Shown here piece after piece: positions 1-12,470 of a stretch of 64,000 nucleotides of DNA. The notes under the pieces are model-generated. The model saw only the letters and a program-made list of their open reading frames with translations, made no database searches and was not told where the DNA came from. The DNA is from Sthenelais limicola (lineage: Eukaryota > Annelida > Polychaeta > Phyllodocida > Sigalionidae), in contig OW804094.1 of the NCBI GenBank assembly GCA_942159475.1, positions 51,456,966 to 51,520,965 of the forward strand. The letters run 5' to 3'. Positions within the stretch are counted from its first letter, which is position 1, and each line of letters starts with the position of its first letter. Position numbers and translations under genes: made by a program.

Positions 1-840
1 GACTGTCCCGCGATCGCCTTTACGATAGACCATCCGGCGATAGACCGTCCCACGACCGCCTTTACGATCGTCCGTCCCACAATAGACTTTACGATAGACC
101 GTCCCGCGATCACCCTTACTATTGACTGTCCCACGATCGACCGTCCGCGATCGCCTTTATGATCGATCGTCCCACAATCGACCGTCCCACAATAGACTTC
201 ATGATCGACCGTCCCGCGATCGCCCTTACTATCGACCGTCCCACGATCGATCGTCCCACAATAGACTTCACGATCAACTGTCCCGCGATCACCTTTACGA
301 TCGATACATAGACCATCCCGCGATAGACCGTCCCGCGACCGCCTTTACGATCGTCCGTCCCACAATAGACTTTACGATAGACCGTCCCGCGATCGACCGT
401 CCCACGATCACCCTTACTATTGGCCGTCCCACGATCGACCATCTGCGATCGCCTTTATGATCGATCGTCCCACAATCGACCGTCCCACAATAGACTTCAT
501 GATCGACCGTCCCGCGATCACCTTTACGATCGACCGTCCCACAATCGACTGTCCCGCGATTGCCTTTACGATCGACCATCCCGTGACCATCCCGCGATCG
601 CCTTTACGATCGTCCGTCCCACAATAGACTTTACGATAGACCGTCCCGCGATCGCCTTTACGATCGACCGTCCCGCGATCACCTTTACGATCGACCGTCC
701 CGCGATCGACCGTCCCGCGATCGACCGTCCTGCGATCGACTTTACAATAGACCGTCACACAATTGACCATCCTGCCTTTACGATGGTCCGTCCCGCCTTT
801 AAGATGGACCATCCCAACTTTACGAGCAACTATTTTGACT
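1..840. repeat. GC-rich tandem satellite with higher-order structure
   Basis: The stretch is built from short units such as GACCGTCCCGCGATCGCC followed by TTTACGAT, in variants of about 15 and 27 bases rich in GATC and CGATCG. The variants also repeat in a fixed order. The block starting near 28 recurs near 310 and again near 590, and the block near 115 recurs near 413, giving a higher-order period of about 280-300 bases. The array runs off the left edge and stops sharply near 840. Long open frames on both strands here are a by-product of the repeat and are not genes. It lies 3' of the visible PPM1G exons, so it is probably intronic or just beyond that gene. Confidence 0.9.
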
Positions 841-3646
841 TTGCATAAGGCAAAAAGAAACCACTATATACGATCAACTTATCAGTAATCAATTATATAC
901 TAAAATATGGAATAAATGTACATACAAAATAGTTGAAGGAGAAAGTAAATGAACAGTTACGCTAATCAGCTGAGCTAGCCTCATAGTATCGAAAGATACT
1001 ATAGCAAATGGCACTAGTATGTTGTCTTGTTGTTCATCAGATTAGAGAAACCGCTGAATGTTATTGATATTACTGTAAGCCTACAGTATTATTAATAACT
1101 TCATACCTATAAGTTCAGATTTTCGACTGTGCTATGTTGTAACAGGTCCATTATTCTGATCATGATTATTTATTAACTAACTTTTCATACAACTTATTAT
1201 TCATACTTACAAAATATTTCCTCCCAAGCATTATTAGGATTGGGCTTTCCTCAGGGCTGCCTACCACCGCCTGCTCACTACCATTCCTGAAAAATAAAGT
1301 TGTGCATCATGCTATGCTTACAGTGCCTATTCAGGTGTGATATTAAGTAATACTACAACATTATACGCATGTGAAAATGTAATTAAATTATGATATTAGG
1401 CAGTAGAGAATCAAAACCCTTCAGTCAGCTACATCAAAACGGAAAAGACCAGACGAAATCCACAGTTCCTTTGGCTAAATAATGTCTGAATGTGTATGCT
1501 CATTACTCGAAAACTATTTGAGCTTTTGACAAGATTTAAACGGCATCAAATACCCACAGATGTTTATACAATCGTCCTAAACTATCATTATCAAATATTT
1601 ATTATTTCTATTTTTTCTTAAGTCGTTGCAAGTACAATATTCTATTCAACTGTCCAAAAATGTCAGCATTCAATATTCATCATACCTATGTTTTTATCCA
1701 GTTGTTGCAAGAACAATATTATTTTTCAAAAGACAAAAGGAACCATTCCTTCAGCTAAATATTATAATGTCTGAAATGTATGCTCATTACTCGAAAATTA
1801 TTTATGATATTCAAAAGATTTAAATTGCATTATATACCTACAGATGTCTATTCAACTGTCCTAAAATGGCATCATTCATGCTCATCCAATCGTTGCAAGT
1901 ATTATATATAAAAAGCCAGATTAAAACCAGGTCTAATAAAATCTTGGTCATTTCTATTTGGAGTTAATTTCCATCATTAAAGTAGCTGACATAAAGAAAG
2001 AAGAAAATTCTCACCTCCAACAATGGTGTGGGGCCGTCTTGAATTATGCCATGTACTTTTGAGGTAAACATCTTTTTCTAACATTTCCCCACACTTTTAT
2101 TAATTCAAAACGACTTCCATCTGGGTATGGTACAACTAAATATAGAAAATAAACAAAAGTTGCAAGAATAGCAGTATTATGGCATGACATAGATTAGCAT
2201 TGGCAAAACAGACTATGGCATTGTGCATAAACAACTCATAATACAATCATTTTATAACTCAGCTTGAAATAAACAATAATAAAAATATAAAACTTTCAAG
2301 CACTAGAGAAACATTTCGAAATAAATAAAAATCAGTGTCTTTTTTATTTTAAAATAAGTTTCCCTTTGTGAACTATGTTACAACTAAGCTCACTCACCAT
2401 TTCGCTGGAAAGCATGTTTCTCACTGCCAAAATCAGGCTAATATTCATGTTGCTGGAATTCGAAGGGATATACTTCAGGATGCGGCTATGGTGGATAAAT
2501 GGGAATCCAGGTGATGCTAGAATAAGTGTCTCCCAATATTTGAGCCAAGTTCTAGGTTGATATATTAAAGTCGAGCGACACTGTGCAACTTTTCCTGAAA
2601 CCGCTGCATCAATATCTGTGGACGGGCACTTGTCCCCGCACTTGCGGGCACCTGCACTTGTCACATTAGCCTAGGGCTCTGCAGGGCACATGGCGTGCTG
2701 ATAGGAAGTCCACATAATGATAGATATTTCACCGATTTACACAAAGTAAGATGTCCATATGGGATAAATACTGCCTCTCGGTCTTGTGCAACAGTAAAAT
2801 AGTATACATAGTCGAATTTGAATAGATTAAATAGGGTATTCCTCCTGATGGCCATGTGCGTGCTGTCTGCCATTATACAAATGTTGACGTTTTTTTCCGT
2901 TAGGCCCGATTTGCCGTCCATTCCTTGCTATAGCCCTCATTTCTGGATTGTTGTTTAACCTTCTAACCTTTAGCCTATATCTGTTCTTGATAATCCTGTA
3001 GTATTAAGACTGTAGATTGTGTAATAAATCCAGGAGACAAGAAAACACAAATGCTGCAATGTTTACGCGAGGCTGACGTCATAATGTCCCGTCCTATAAT
3101 TACATGACGTTACCGACGACGTCGTCACTTGAAACGTACCATAGCGACGCAATATCGTTCGTTAGAAACACGGCGCATTGTGACGTTAGTCTGGAATGGG
3201 TTAAAGGTGACATAGAACTGGGCAGGAACCTTACGCCAAGGCATATGTTTCAGGGCTATAAATGGCCATCGAAAGGGTATGAATTGATAAGAATCGAGTT
3301 TTGCTCAGATTTAAGCTGATGTACAGCGATTATTTTGTTTAAACAAGTACCTCTTTGAGGAGCCAGAGTACAAAATCGGGTCTGGGACATCGGAAATCGG
3401 GGAAGTGAGGTGGCACGAGGACAGGCGAGGGAGCTCCAGCAAATGGCAGGCGGGCCAGGAGCACGGCCCAGGAGCAAAGCTATAGTTATACAGAGGTTGT
3501 AAGCCAACCTCAGGAAAAACAGGAAATCTTGTATGGCCTGGTTAGAGGTTCTGCCATTATGTGTCTCTAGTGTCCGAGTGAGAAAGTTTTTATCAATTTT
3601 GTTTATCAAGGAGGAGCAACACTTTTGGAAGAGAAAAACAAATTAC
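841..3646. other. A/T-rich stretch with no recognised gene
   Basis: I see no conserved coding exon on either strand. If PPM1G continues leftwards, this is intron sequence between its third coding exon and later exons. I searched by eye for the later PP2C motifs (AGDSR and DG-W) on the minus strand and did not find them. The open frames at 2344-2664 and 3256-3609 have no family resemblance I can name. Confidence 0.5.
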
Positions 3647-6600
3647 CATCTTCCTCGAGGCAGGCGATTTCCTTCAGCTTCTGAATAACATCTTCCTTGG
3701 TGAGGATTTCATCAAATTGCAGGAAAGACTCCTCAAGAGCTTCACTTAGTTTGCCTTCCTTGTATAGCGGCAGAGCCTTGATGAAGTCTGGGAGATGCTG
3801 AGCTGTGTAAATGGCCACTTCAGCTCCTGTGGTTGGTTGAAATTACTTGGCATTATTATAAGGAAGTATATTTTTCGGCGAGAGAAGAAACATTCAGACT
3901 GTTTATTCTATACTGTAAAGAGAATATTAAGATTTTGGAACCTTACCTCCATGTCCATCATAACAGGCGAAAAGTGACGTGTTGGTATCGGGGTCAAAGT
4001 CTGGGCAACAGTTGTGGGCATCCTACACAAAAGAATAAGATAAGATTAATAAAATATATTTTCTTATACTATTCAGGGCTCGAAAAAACCTATGTTTACT
4101 TTGCCCGGGGCAAGTAAAAAATGGCTCTGGGCAAGTAAAATTTAATGTTACTTGCCCGAGTGGGCAAGTGGAAATCTCTACAGCCCCGATTTCAAACCCC
4201 TGTTGTGATGTCTACTTACAATGAAACAAGATACATACAGATCAGTGTGATTTTGTTTATAATTCTCCAAGTGAATTTGGGTAAGTGAAAAAGGATGTTG
4301 GGCAAGTAAATCTTGGCTGCCACTTGCCCAATGGGCAAGTGCAATTGGTAGGTTTTTTTCGAGCCCTGTTATTGGCAAACAACTAACGAACCATTATTAG
4401 TTTAGTGTGAACTAGGACTTAGTCCCCAGTGTTCCCACTCCCAACACGTAAACACAGTTGTGTAGAATTTCCCATACCATTTTCGGGAATATAGTGTATC
4501 TTACTAGACATGTATTTAGCAAGTTTCACATGGTATTGACTTCGTCAGGTATAAACTAAATGTGTGGCATTACATCATGTATCATTTGAGCGAATATTTA
4601 TTACTTACGTGAAATAATAAATTGTATACTAACTTAATATCTTACAATTCCATTCTTGCTACAAATTGACATGACTTATTGATCGAATTGAATTAAAATC
4701 TAATACTAATTCTGAACATACAAATCCCCCTCTTGTAACTTACGATATTTACAAGCACACTATTTTAACACAATTTTAAATGGCCTTTTGAATATCTACA
4801 CTACAGGGTTGAACAAATCCTGCGGCCCGGTTGTCCGCACTACACAGGTCACACATGCGGACAACCAAAAATGAATATTTGGCGTCCCTGGACTAGGCGA
4901 CCCAATGCGGACCGTAGGGCCGGAGGACAATCCATAACAACAAATAACGGGTCACCTTTCTTCCACCTAGTGCTCTATACTGGTATACGGAAGAGAATGA
5001 GATTCAACTAACTCGGAAATTCCTCCTGTGGACCTCCCTCATAACTTTGTGCAGGCACTAACAACAACCTAAAGAAGCTTTGAGTTTACATGATACACAG
5101 GACCAACCAAGGAATCAAGCTTTGACAGCGCAGAGCCGTGACGTCCCAACGGCTATGCGCGAAAGTAGTAGTAAAAAAAAGACAAGGCATTTGATATGGT
5201 TGAACAAAGACAACAATCCTTTATTCATGTGATCCCTGCACAGCAGAATATTACCGATTTAAAGGAATTTAAATCATTCCTTCGAAACAATTATAAGTCG
5301 GATTATGTCTCGTCAACACGAGATCTGTTTACGAGACCAGATGAGATGCGAGACCCGGCGAGAGTACAGCATCAGTAGACACCCGCGCACACTGGAGTAA
5401 GCATGTGTTTTCAGGTTGAATGAGCTGTGATTACCTTACTTTCTACTTAGGTGAGGTCTTAACCTCACTTATTATTTTTACTTATAACTTTATCGGAGTG
5501 GATTCTCGCAGAGTTACCATTATACTCCGTTTTGTCTGATGATTCTAACATCGACATTGATTTCTAATTTCAGTAAATGAGAGCAACCCGCAACAGCCGA
5601 TTTGCAGGTCTTACTGAGCAGGAACGACAAGATCGATTCTATCAAGAAATCCTTAACTCAAAACAACTAGACACTTCAAAGTCTGTGAAAAAGTTGTCGA
5701 GAAAGGTTAAAATGGCTAACAACAAAGGGCCAGCCGAGAAGGCACAGGAGGAAGCGAACAAAAATGGTGACAAAGATGGCGGTGACCCTCCTCGTGGCGA
5801 AGAGGTGGGCAAGGAGACCCATCCTGCTTCCCCTACCAGTGGAACGGGGTCAGTAGACACGCAGACCGGTCAGCCAACCCCGGGAGGAAGCGGCACTCAG
5901 CAGCCCCCTCCTAATCCTAACACTCAACAGTTTCCTCAACAACAGAGCTACTCAGCTCCCCCAACAAACCCTTGGCAGTTTAATCAGAATTTCATGCCAA
6001 CCATGCCTCAAATGGGAAATTTTGGGCCCATGAATTATGGATTCAATCCTCCTTGGCAATCTCCTGCTCCAGCCAGTTGGCCTAATTTCGGCTGGCAGCA
6101 AAATCAGGGTCAAATGGCGGCCAACCTTGTGCCCCAGACAGTGGCGTCTAGCAAGAAGAGGGCTAGGACGGCCGCGGCATACATAATGACCGACACGGAT
6201 GACTCCTCCTCTGAGGAAGAGGAAGAAGAGGAAGAAACCCCTCCTCCTAAGAAGCCAGAAAAACCACTTTCTGCACTAGAACAAGAAGCTCTCCAGGAAT
6301 TAGAAGCTAATGAGGAAGAGAAAGTGGGGCCCGCCGCCAACGACACGTGCAAAAAGTTGGTGGACAAATTCCTACCTAAACCTTGCAGGACCATGGTGGA
6401 GGAGCTGACCAAGGCCTACCCGAGCAGGGTTCACGAAACATGGTCACCATGCACTCGCCCACAGGACTAGTAGATTATAAAACCACTAGTCCTTATAGAA
6501 ATCTGGTAGTCCTTACAATATTCTCGGCTTTTTCAGCATCTTTTGTTGCAAAGTTGAGGCAGGGACAGGGGCCTGACAATGTATTGAATAACAACTAAGA

Positions 6601-8244
6601 TACCTCATAATTGATAGAAAGTAAAGAATAGAGTATATATTTATTCATGTAAGTTTGAATTAATTTCCTCTATCACTGGCCACAGCAAGGAATTTTCCGC
6701 GAGGAAATGCATGATCAGAACATTAATTTCAAACCTTATGAATGCAATAATTCGGCAGGCCTTTAGAGTAGGTAAAAAGGGTCTCAATTCCCCCAAAATT
6801 TTCACTCGCCCACAGGATGAGTGGTCAGGTAGGATCTACTAGTCCTTACACAATTCTGGTCGCCTGGGGCGAGCGGGCGACCGTGTTTCGTGAACCCTGC
6901 CGAGGCCTGATAACGTAGAGTGGCTTAAGATCCCTCGTATCGATGATGTTCTCTTTGCGGCGATTGATAATCCAGCAAAAGACACAGATGAAACGTTCAG
7001 AACCATGCAACGCGCTCAAAACTCATCTATTACGGTTGGGTTAAAAATCTTCAAGGCCCTTGACAAAAAGGAAGATCCAAAAGAGATTGCTAAGATGGTA
7101 CGGCACTCGCTCAGGCTTCAGTGCTTTGTATCCCAGGAGCTTAATGCTAGGAGATAGGAGTCTAAAAAGTGCAGTAGATTACAAATACTCCTCCATTTTG
7201 GAGGAAAAACTGGATGACTAGGAAGCATAGAAGTTAGAACAGACATCTCACTGGTGCCGTATGCTTTTCTAGACAACCAGGTTTCACTTTTCTTTGGTAT
7301 ATATATATATATTACTAACTCAAAGATAAACACATTAAAATCCTGATTCCTTCAGGAGAAACCAAAGAAATTAACTAAAAATGAGTCAAAACTACACCTC
7401 CCTTTCCTGTAAGATCATTTTCTTTAGATCTACACACTCACCCCCTGCCCACTCTTGAGGTGTAAATGCTACTAACCTCTACAACCCCTTCTAGATAACC
7501 AAACCCAGTCAAACACTCCAGATGGCCAATAACATGCACCCGCCCAAGCCACACCCCACACACCAAGTAAACAAACCCATGTGCCACTGGATACTTCTGT
7601 TTTATACCGGGATGGACATATTCCCCTCTTACCCTCTCTAAAAGGAGGCTTCGCCATCGATACAAAAAAAGAATAGATGCTAGCTTCCTAATAACAACTT
7701 TTTCATTGAATCGTTGCACTGTGTTCCATGTTCAAGGAGTCACCTTGTGACATATACGTGTAAGGAGAATCGAGTGTAGCTATGCTGTATATCGACTTTG
7801 GACTGGCAGTAAACTGAGGTGTGAGGGTATGGTTGCCGTTTCGACCACAACCTAGCTCACGTTGCTGGCCTTGAATCCCCAATGCTCTGCCTCTGGGGGC
7901 AAGGAGACGGATACGTTGTCTAACCACAACCATACCCTCCAACTGAAGTTCTCATCTAGTCTAAAATCCCTGTTGTAATCGTTTTGGAAAGATCCTGGAC
8001 CAATTACAACCGTCTATTATTTACTTTAATATCACACTAATACCAAATAAGTTTCGTTTTCGTTTCAAACAAGTGCCTTTGGCACTTGGATTGTAGAGGC
8101 AGTTGTGTTTCTACTTCTTATAGGAATCCAACAATTTACTGGACGGTTATTTTAATTTGGAGATATGAATTTGATTGCCAAAAATGGCTAAAATCAGAGG
8201 GGGCCTACGTCGGGGTAGTAGGCCTAAGCTGTAGGAGGGAGAGA

Positions 8245-8317
<73 letters not shown>

Positions 8318-11300
8318 GAGAGATGAGAATGACTGATGTAAGAGGGTTACATGGAAAAAAATTTGCATCCCCCCACACATACCTATACATCTATGAATTT
8401 TCCTTCTCCTCGCCCTCCCCGACTACCTCCCATGCTCTCCCTCCCCTTTTATTCCCCCCTCCTTAATAATAATGGAATTTTTTTTATGTGTGGACAGGTA
8501 CATTCTTTCGTAAAAAAAAAAAAGGTTTGTCGTAAAAAAGGTTGAAAAAAAGTGGGTCATAAAAAAAGGTGGTTGTAAAAAAGGTGGGTCGAAAAAAAGT
8601 TGGTTGTAAAAATAGCTAGTCCAAAAAAATTTGGGCTGGAAAAAAGTTGGTAAAAAACAGTTGGTCGGAAAAATAGTTGGTCGGAAAAATAGTTGGTCAT
8701 AAAAATAGTTGGTCGAAAAAAAAAAATTTGGTCATAAAAATAGTTGGTCGGGAAAAAAATTGGTTGTAAAAACAGTTGGTCGGAAAAAAAAGTTAGTCAG
8801 AAAAATAGTTGGTCAAAAAAAAAGTTGGTCGAAAGGTTGAAAAAAAGTGGGGGTGTAAAAAAAAGGTGGTCGGTCGTAAAAAAAAAGGTTGGTCGAAAAA
8901 AAAGTTAGTCGGAAAAACCATGAGGTATAACAATAGATTCTCACTAAATAATTATTTTTGACCTCTGGCTGAACCCTTTAACACTGCATCGGGATGGCAA
9001 CGTTAAAATTTCCCAAAGAAAAAACTTAATTAAAAGAAATTAACAATATTTCCAAATACTATATTTTCTATACATATATAGCCAATAGATAGGAGCATTA
9101 TTTCAGATACACGTTATAATCATTTGAGGTTTTGTACAATGCTGAGTAAACTCTATTTGACAAAATTTATTTTTTCTCTTCAGAAAAGTGTGTAATTTAG
9201 GTGGTTTTCAGCCCATAGGGCCGCCATTTTTTATTTTAGCTGTATTAGGGTGTTCACCGCTGGAGTGAAAGGGTCGTCCTCGATCCAGTGCTGGGTGCTG
9301 GGGTTAGACAGACATGCCCCCACATATTTAGTCATTGTTCGCTTCATAATTGTTGTAGAAGGTTGGGACAACTTTTAAAATACTCAGAACAGATTACGGA
9401 TTCATTCTGTCATGCTAAAGCCTAAGTAGCGCGTCCCGTTATGCAAGATATCGCCGTTCGAATCACCGCGACAGGTGCGCGAGTCACTACCCCAGTCAAA
9501 CTCCAGGCTGTATAAAAGTACATGTCGCATGACAGATCATTAAGCTGCAACATTTAATATACATTTTGTTCATATACAATAAACTGGTTTTCATGTGGAC
9601 TTCAAAATAGCCTGTGTGCTCATTCTGTCATAATTAGGCCTATATGCTTTTCTGTGCCACAAAGAGAGTAAAAAAAGTACCCCTTTTCCAGCATTCCGCT
9701 GACTTTACTTGCAAAAAATACCCCCTTCTTTTAGCATTTCGCTGAGTTTCAGCTGCAAATTGGTACCCTTATTTCTGATTTCGTACTCTGTGTTTGGGGA
9801 CAGAGGGAGAGAGAGAGGTGGAGTGGTGGCCGGAGATTGTTGAGGGAGTGAATCTGGGTGGATTTCTATATATAGGCAACTATGTTACAAAGCATATCCC
9901 GAATGCAACCATTAAGGTCTGTATATTGGACCACCAAGCATTTGCTTCCTGAATGCAACCACTGACAGCTTGGTAGTGTTACGTAACACATGTATGCTGT
10001 ACCCAGGGACCCGTCTCTGTCTCTTGAGTTCGACGGGTTCCCTGTTTCTGTTGCCTCAAGGAGAACATGGTTCCCCGAGCCGTGGGAAACCTCGTTTGAT
10101 GCGTGGAATCACGGGCAAGTAGAGCCTCTGGGCCGGACCGATTTTACCTTATTGGTCATAAGTTTCCTGTCGGTTTACACCCCACCCCCTAGGCTGCGTA
10201 ACGCTATGTTATACCAATGGGACCGTAACGCATGGTCCCCAAGCCCCATCCCCTCGGGTGTTACGTAATTTATGGACAGCTCCTATACTGATTAGTCATA
10301 CCAATACATACAGCAAATAATACATCACATTTTTTCATGAACTGAGTATCATATGATACCGGTTCAACAATAGATTATAGAATATCAGCAGTGTGCAACA
10401 TAACCCAGAGACCGACGCCCAGGTCTCCATTGAATTTTCGTCGGTCTCTGAAATTGATAATTGTTAGGGCCCGACGGTCTCCAATGAAATATCCAAGTGA
10501 TAAAATGTTCAAACTGCTCTGGACCACGGGAACCCTATCTATGACCCAGACTTTTTTTGGGTCTCTGTAAAATCTTTTCGGTCTCCACTGTTACAATTTG
10601 GCAGAGACCGACGGTCTCTCATCTCCAAATTCACTATGTTGCACACTGTATCAGATGGGGCACCTTAGGCTTAGACTTTTTAGAGAGAGTTAATTCTTAG
10701 CATTTAGGGTCTCTACTACCCGTACAGAATATTTCAAACTGATTTTAAGAAAAATTTTAATTTTTGAAAATTCAAAATAGTGATTTCACTTAACTGGTAA
10801 TGCCAACTCGATGTAGTGAGGAAGACAGGGGTTATTATATTTGGGGTTCTCTTATTGCATTGGGTCTAGCCTGTGTTACTAACCTCACCCCTAGATCCTA
10901 GTGGGAGGGGCGGGGATGATACTCTGTCAACAGTAGTCTACATTTACATTGGGTCCCAACAATGCACATTTCGGGCTACATGAGGCCTTTTTCAAGAGAC
11001 TATCATACATTTATAAATAATTATGAAAATACCGTGCTAATTACAGCCTATGTATACGGGTATTGGTAAGACCGTAGTAAGAGAATAAAGAGCATTTTGC
11101 ACGCTTATTAATAGGTTATTCTTGACTATGTCAAGAGTACGGTAATTATATTGTCTTATTATTATTGAGGACCGGACTTAGCATAAACACAAACCAGTAA
11201 CTTTAGTAAGACTACAAATCTATGCGAGATAATAATAATTCTGACATAACAATACTTCTCAGCATCTTTTACATCTAATTATATAAGGTGTCAAGTTATG

Positions 11301-11721
11301 TTAGGCTCAGTACGGTACACAAACCATTACGGTACCATACGTGAATGTTGGCCATCGCGTGTGAATGGATTCTTTTACATATGTAGGTCATCCAACAGTC
11401 AATAGAAAATACTCTAGCCCAGCTGCCCAGGTTGATTGCCCAATACAAATCAGATTGAAAAATATCGACACAAAGACCAAGGTGAATCAAACAGCTCAGT
11501 TGAACATGATCTATATTTACGGGAAAATATATTGTAATGGAAAATGCCATTCATGGCAATCTCGATAAATGACCATATATACCGGCTGAACAAAGAAAAT
11601 GGCGCCCAACCTCTTGAGACATCCTCCATCCTTGCATGGAGGAGGCTCCAAATCGTAGATGAGAGCGTTCATCATCCTCGGACACTTTGTCCCGGATAGG
11701 GCTGGATAGGTATGCACCCAT
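3647..11721 (-). CDS. PPM1G: PPM1G-type protein phosphatase (PP2C family), first three coding exons, gene incomplete
   Basis: A Mn/Mg-dependent serine/threonine phosphatase; the vertebrate protein is nuclear and acts on splicing factors and histones (family knowledge). Exon 1 is 11611-11721 and starts MGAYLSSP, with Gly2 as a possible myristoylation site, then runs to SSMQGWRMSQE. Exon 2 is 3947-4022, from DAHNCCPDFD to CYDGHG. Exon 3 is 3647-3826, from GAEVAIYTAQHLPDF through YKEGKLSEALEESF to CLEED. Phases agree at both joins: 111 bases, then 76 ending with one base, then 180. The EDAHN and DGHGG motifs supply PP2C metal ligands. The acceptors read TAG and CAG; the donors read GTTGGG, GTAAGG and GTAATT. 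Intron 1 is about 7.6 kb and full of transposons. The acidic insert and the rest of the catalytic domain lie beyond the left edge or are missing. Assignment is by resemblance to vertebrate PPM1G, not to generic PP2C. Confidence 0.88.
4074..4368. mobile_element. Non-autonomous TIR element (MITE), CAGGG-type ends
   Basis: A 295-bp element in PPM1G intron 1. The left end is CAGGGCTCGAAAAAACC and the right end is its near-perfect inverse, GGTTTTTTTCGAGCCCTG. Inside are several copies of GGGCAAGT and its inverse ACTTGCCC, so it can fold on itself. There is no coding capacity. CAGGG ends suggest hAT, but the eight bases on each side do not form a clean duplication, so the superfamily is uncertain. 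Confidence 0.8.
4369..5576. other. Intron sequence and probable 5' leader of the gag element
   Basis: No conserved exon is seen. A short open frame at 5196-5378 lies just upstream of the gag-like ORF and may belong to the same retroelement's leader. Near 4806 there is another CAGGGTTGAACAAATCC end-like sequence, for which I found no inverted partner. Confidence 0.4.
5577..7157 (+). pseudogene. DIRS/Ngaro-like retrotransposon gag ORF, split by a TIR insertion
   Basis: The frame opens with MRATRNSRFAGLTEQERQDR. It passes through a Pro/Gln-rich middle (about residues 100-180), then a very acidic stretch of Ser and Glu, then a charged helix ending EELTKAYP. At 6425 a 475-bp insertion interrupts it. 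After the insertion the same frame resumes at 6905 with RPDNVEWLKIPRID and runs to a stop at 7155-7157 (ELNARR). The C-terminal part, with its P-N-WL-IPRID motif and following helices, resembles ORF1/gag of DIRS-like tyrosine-recombinase retroelements (family knowledge; not searched). No RT, RNase H or recombinase follows, so the copy is truncated as well as interrupted. It lies in PPM1G intron 1 on the opposite strand. Confidence 0.65.
6425..6899. mobile_element. 475-bp non-autonomous TIR DNA transposon inside the gag ORF
   Basis: The left end CAGGGTTCACGAAACA is matched by TGTTTCGTGAACCCTG at the right end. The five bases CCGAG occur on both sides (6420-6424 and 6900-6904). Removing the element plus one CCGAG leaves the gag frame open with a sensible protein, which confirms the ends. 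There is no ORF of note inside. The ends look hAT-like, but the 5-bp duplication is not the usual 8, so I leave the superfamily open. Confidence 0.88.
7158..8233. other. Non-coding stretch in PPM1G intron 1
   Basis: No gene recognised. The segment around 7560-7700 (AACAAACCCATGTG, then a GGAGGCTTCGCC motif and a run of CCTAATAA) shares scattered words with 28800-29240, so it may be a decayed dispersed repeat. Confidence 0.4.
8234..8323. repeat. (GA)n microsatellite
   Basis: An almost pure GA run of about 90 bases, with GGGA interruptions at both ends. The Ser-Leu and Arg-Glu open frames crossing it are artefacts. Confidence 0.97.
8508..8920. repeat. Degenerate A-rich minisatellite (GTTGGTCG plus A-run)
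   Basis: About 25 imperfect copies of a 14-18-base unit made of GTTGGTCG, GTTGGTCAT or GTTGGTTGT followed by four to eight A and often TAGTT. Unit length and A-run length drift along the array, as expected of replication slippage. Confidence 0.88.
8921..10388. other. Non-coding stretch in PPM1G intron 1
   Basis: No gene recognised. The open frame at 9990-10268 is bounded by two GTGTTACGTAA words and has no family resemblance. Confidence 0.4.
10389..10648. mobile_element. 260-bp MITE with CAGTGTGCAACATA ends
   Basis: The left end CAGTGTGCAACATA is exactly inverted at the right end as TATGTTGCACACTG. The six bases TATCAG flank both sides (10383-10388 and 10649-10654). The interior repeats GAGACCGACG and GGTCTCT words on both strands. 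No coding capacity. It lies in PPM1G intron 1. Confidence 0.9.
10655..11610. other. 5' part of PPM1G intron 1, no gene seen
   Basis: A/T-rich, no conserved coding sequence. It ends at the donor of PPM1G exon 1 (minus-strand GAG followed by GTTGGG). Confidence 0.45.
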
Positions 11722-12470
11722 CCTTAATCGGTTTTACATGTGATGTCTGTAAGGCAGGTTTTTTTCACAAGTAATTCACTCCATTCATGCACGTGTGTTG
11801 TTTTTCGCGGCAGTCAGATCTATTCAGGTACGCACACTCTAAATTGTATTGAACCAGTCGAACGTACTCAATGTCAATGGAAACACAAGATTAGGCCTAC
11901 ATATTAGTTGGGCTTTAATGGGTTATGTCTACAACTGATATACATTTAAAGGGGAATTCCCCACATAGCTAGTGTAGTGCTGCCATCGCCAGCATTGATA
12001 ACTGTAGGCGCATCAGGAAAATATAACTTTAACTGAGGCTAACCAAAGTCCCTGACAAAAGTATAGAAAGCTGTAAACTGTCTTTATTTCTAGGCCATTT
12101 AGGGCGAAGAGAGTTAAGCAAGACCTTGGATATAAGTTGTGTTGTAAACGTAAACAATAAACACAAAGAGAATGAAAGCCTTCCATGAAATATAAAGAGG
12201 CTATTCATTTTGAGGAAAGATTATATATGATGATACCTGAATTTGAAGATTGTCATGTGATATGACGATGTCTGGAAGAGGTTTCCCATTTTCAGGGATT
12301 TCCTATGGCACCTTAGTCTATATATAGGGCTGGTGCAAGGTAGGTCTATCCCAGCCTGATGTGAAAACAGTTGGCTTCAATAATTACGTATCAGATTGTG
12401 TCTGACTCTGAGTGTGATATATACCCTTAGTATGTGGTCAATGTATAGGCCTAGCTGACTAGACACTCGG
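11722..12470 (-). promoter_or_regulatory. Presumed 5' UTR and promoter side of PPM1G
   Basis: This is the sequence immediately upstream of the PPM1G start codon on the minus strand. I see no clear TATA box or other motif that fixes the transcription start, so the assignment rests only on position. Confidence 0.3.

Noticed and set aside
119..848. Long Arg/Asp/Pro open frames on both strands, and a CRISPR-like look of regularly repeated short units
   Set aside because: The frames follow from a stop-poor tandem satellite, units are contiguous without unique spacers, and the context is eukaryotic.
2344..2664. 106-codon minus-strand frame as a PPM1G exon
   Set aside because: It has no similarity to the phosphatase and no suitable splice phase.
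4806..4940. Another CAGGG-ended MITE
   Set aside because: No inverted partner of CAGGGTTGAACAAATCC could be found nearby.
8147..8390. Ser-Leu-rich and Arg-Glu-rich open frames
   Set aside because: They are translations of the GA microsatellite.
9990..10268. 92-codon plus-strand frame
   Set aside because: No motif, no splice or initiation context, and it lies in an intron full of repeats.
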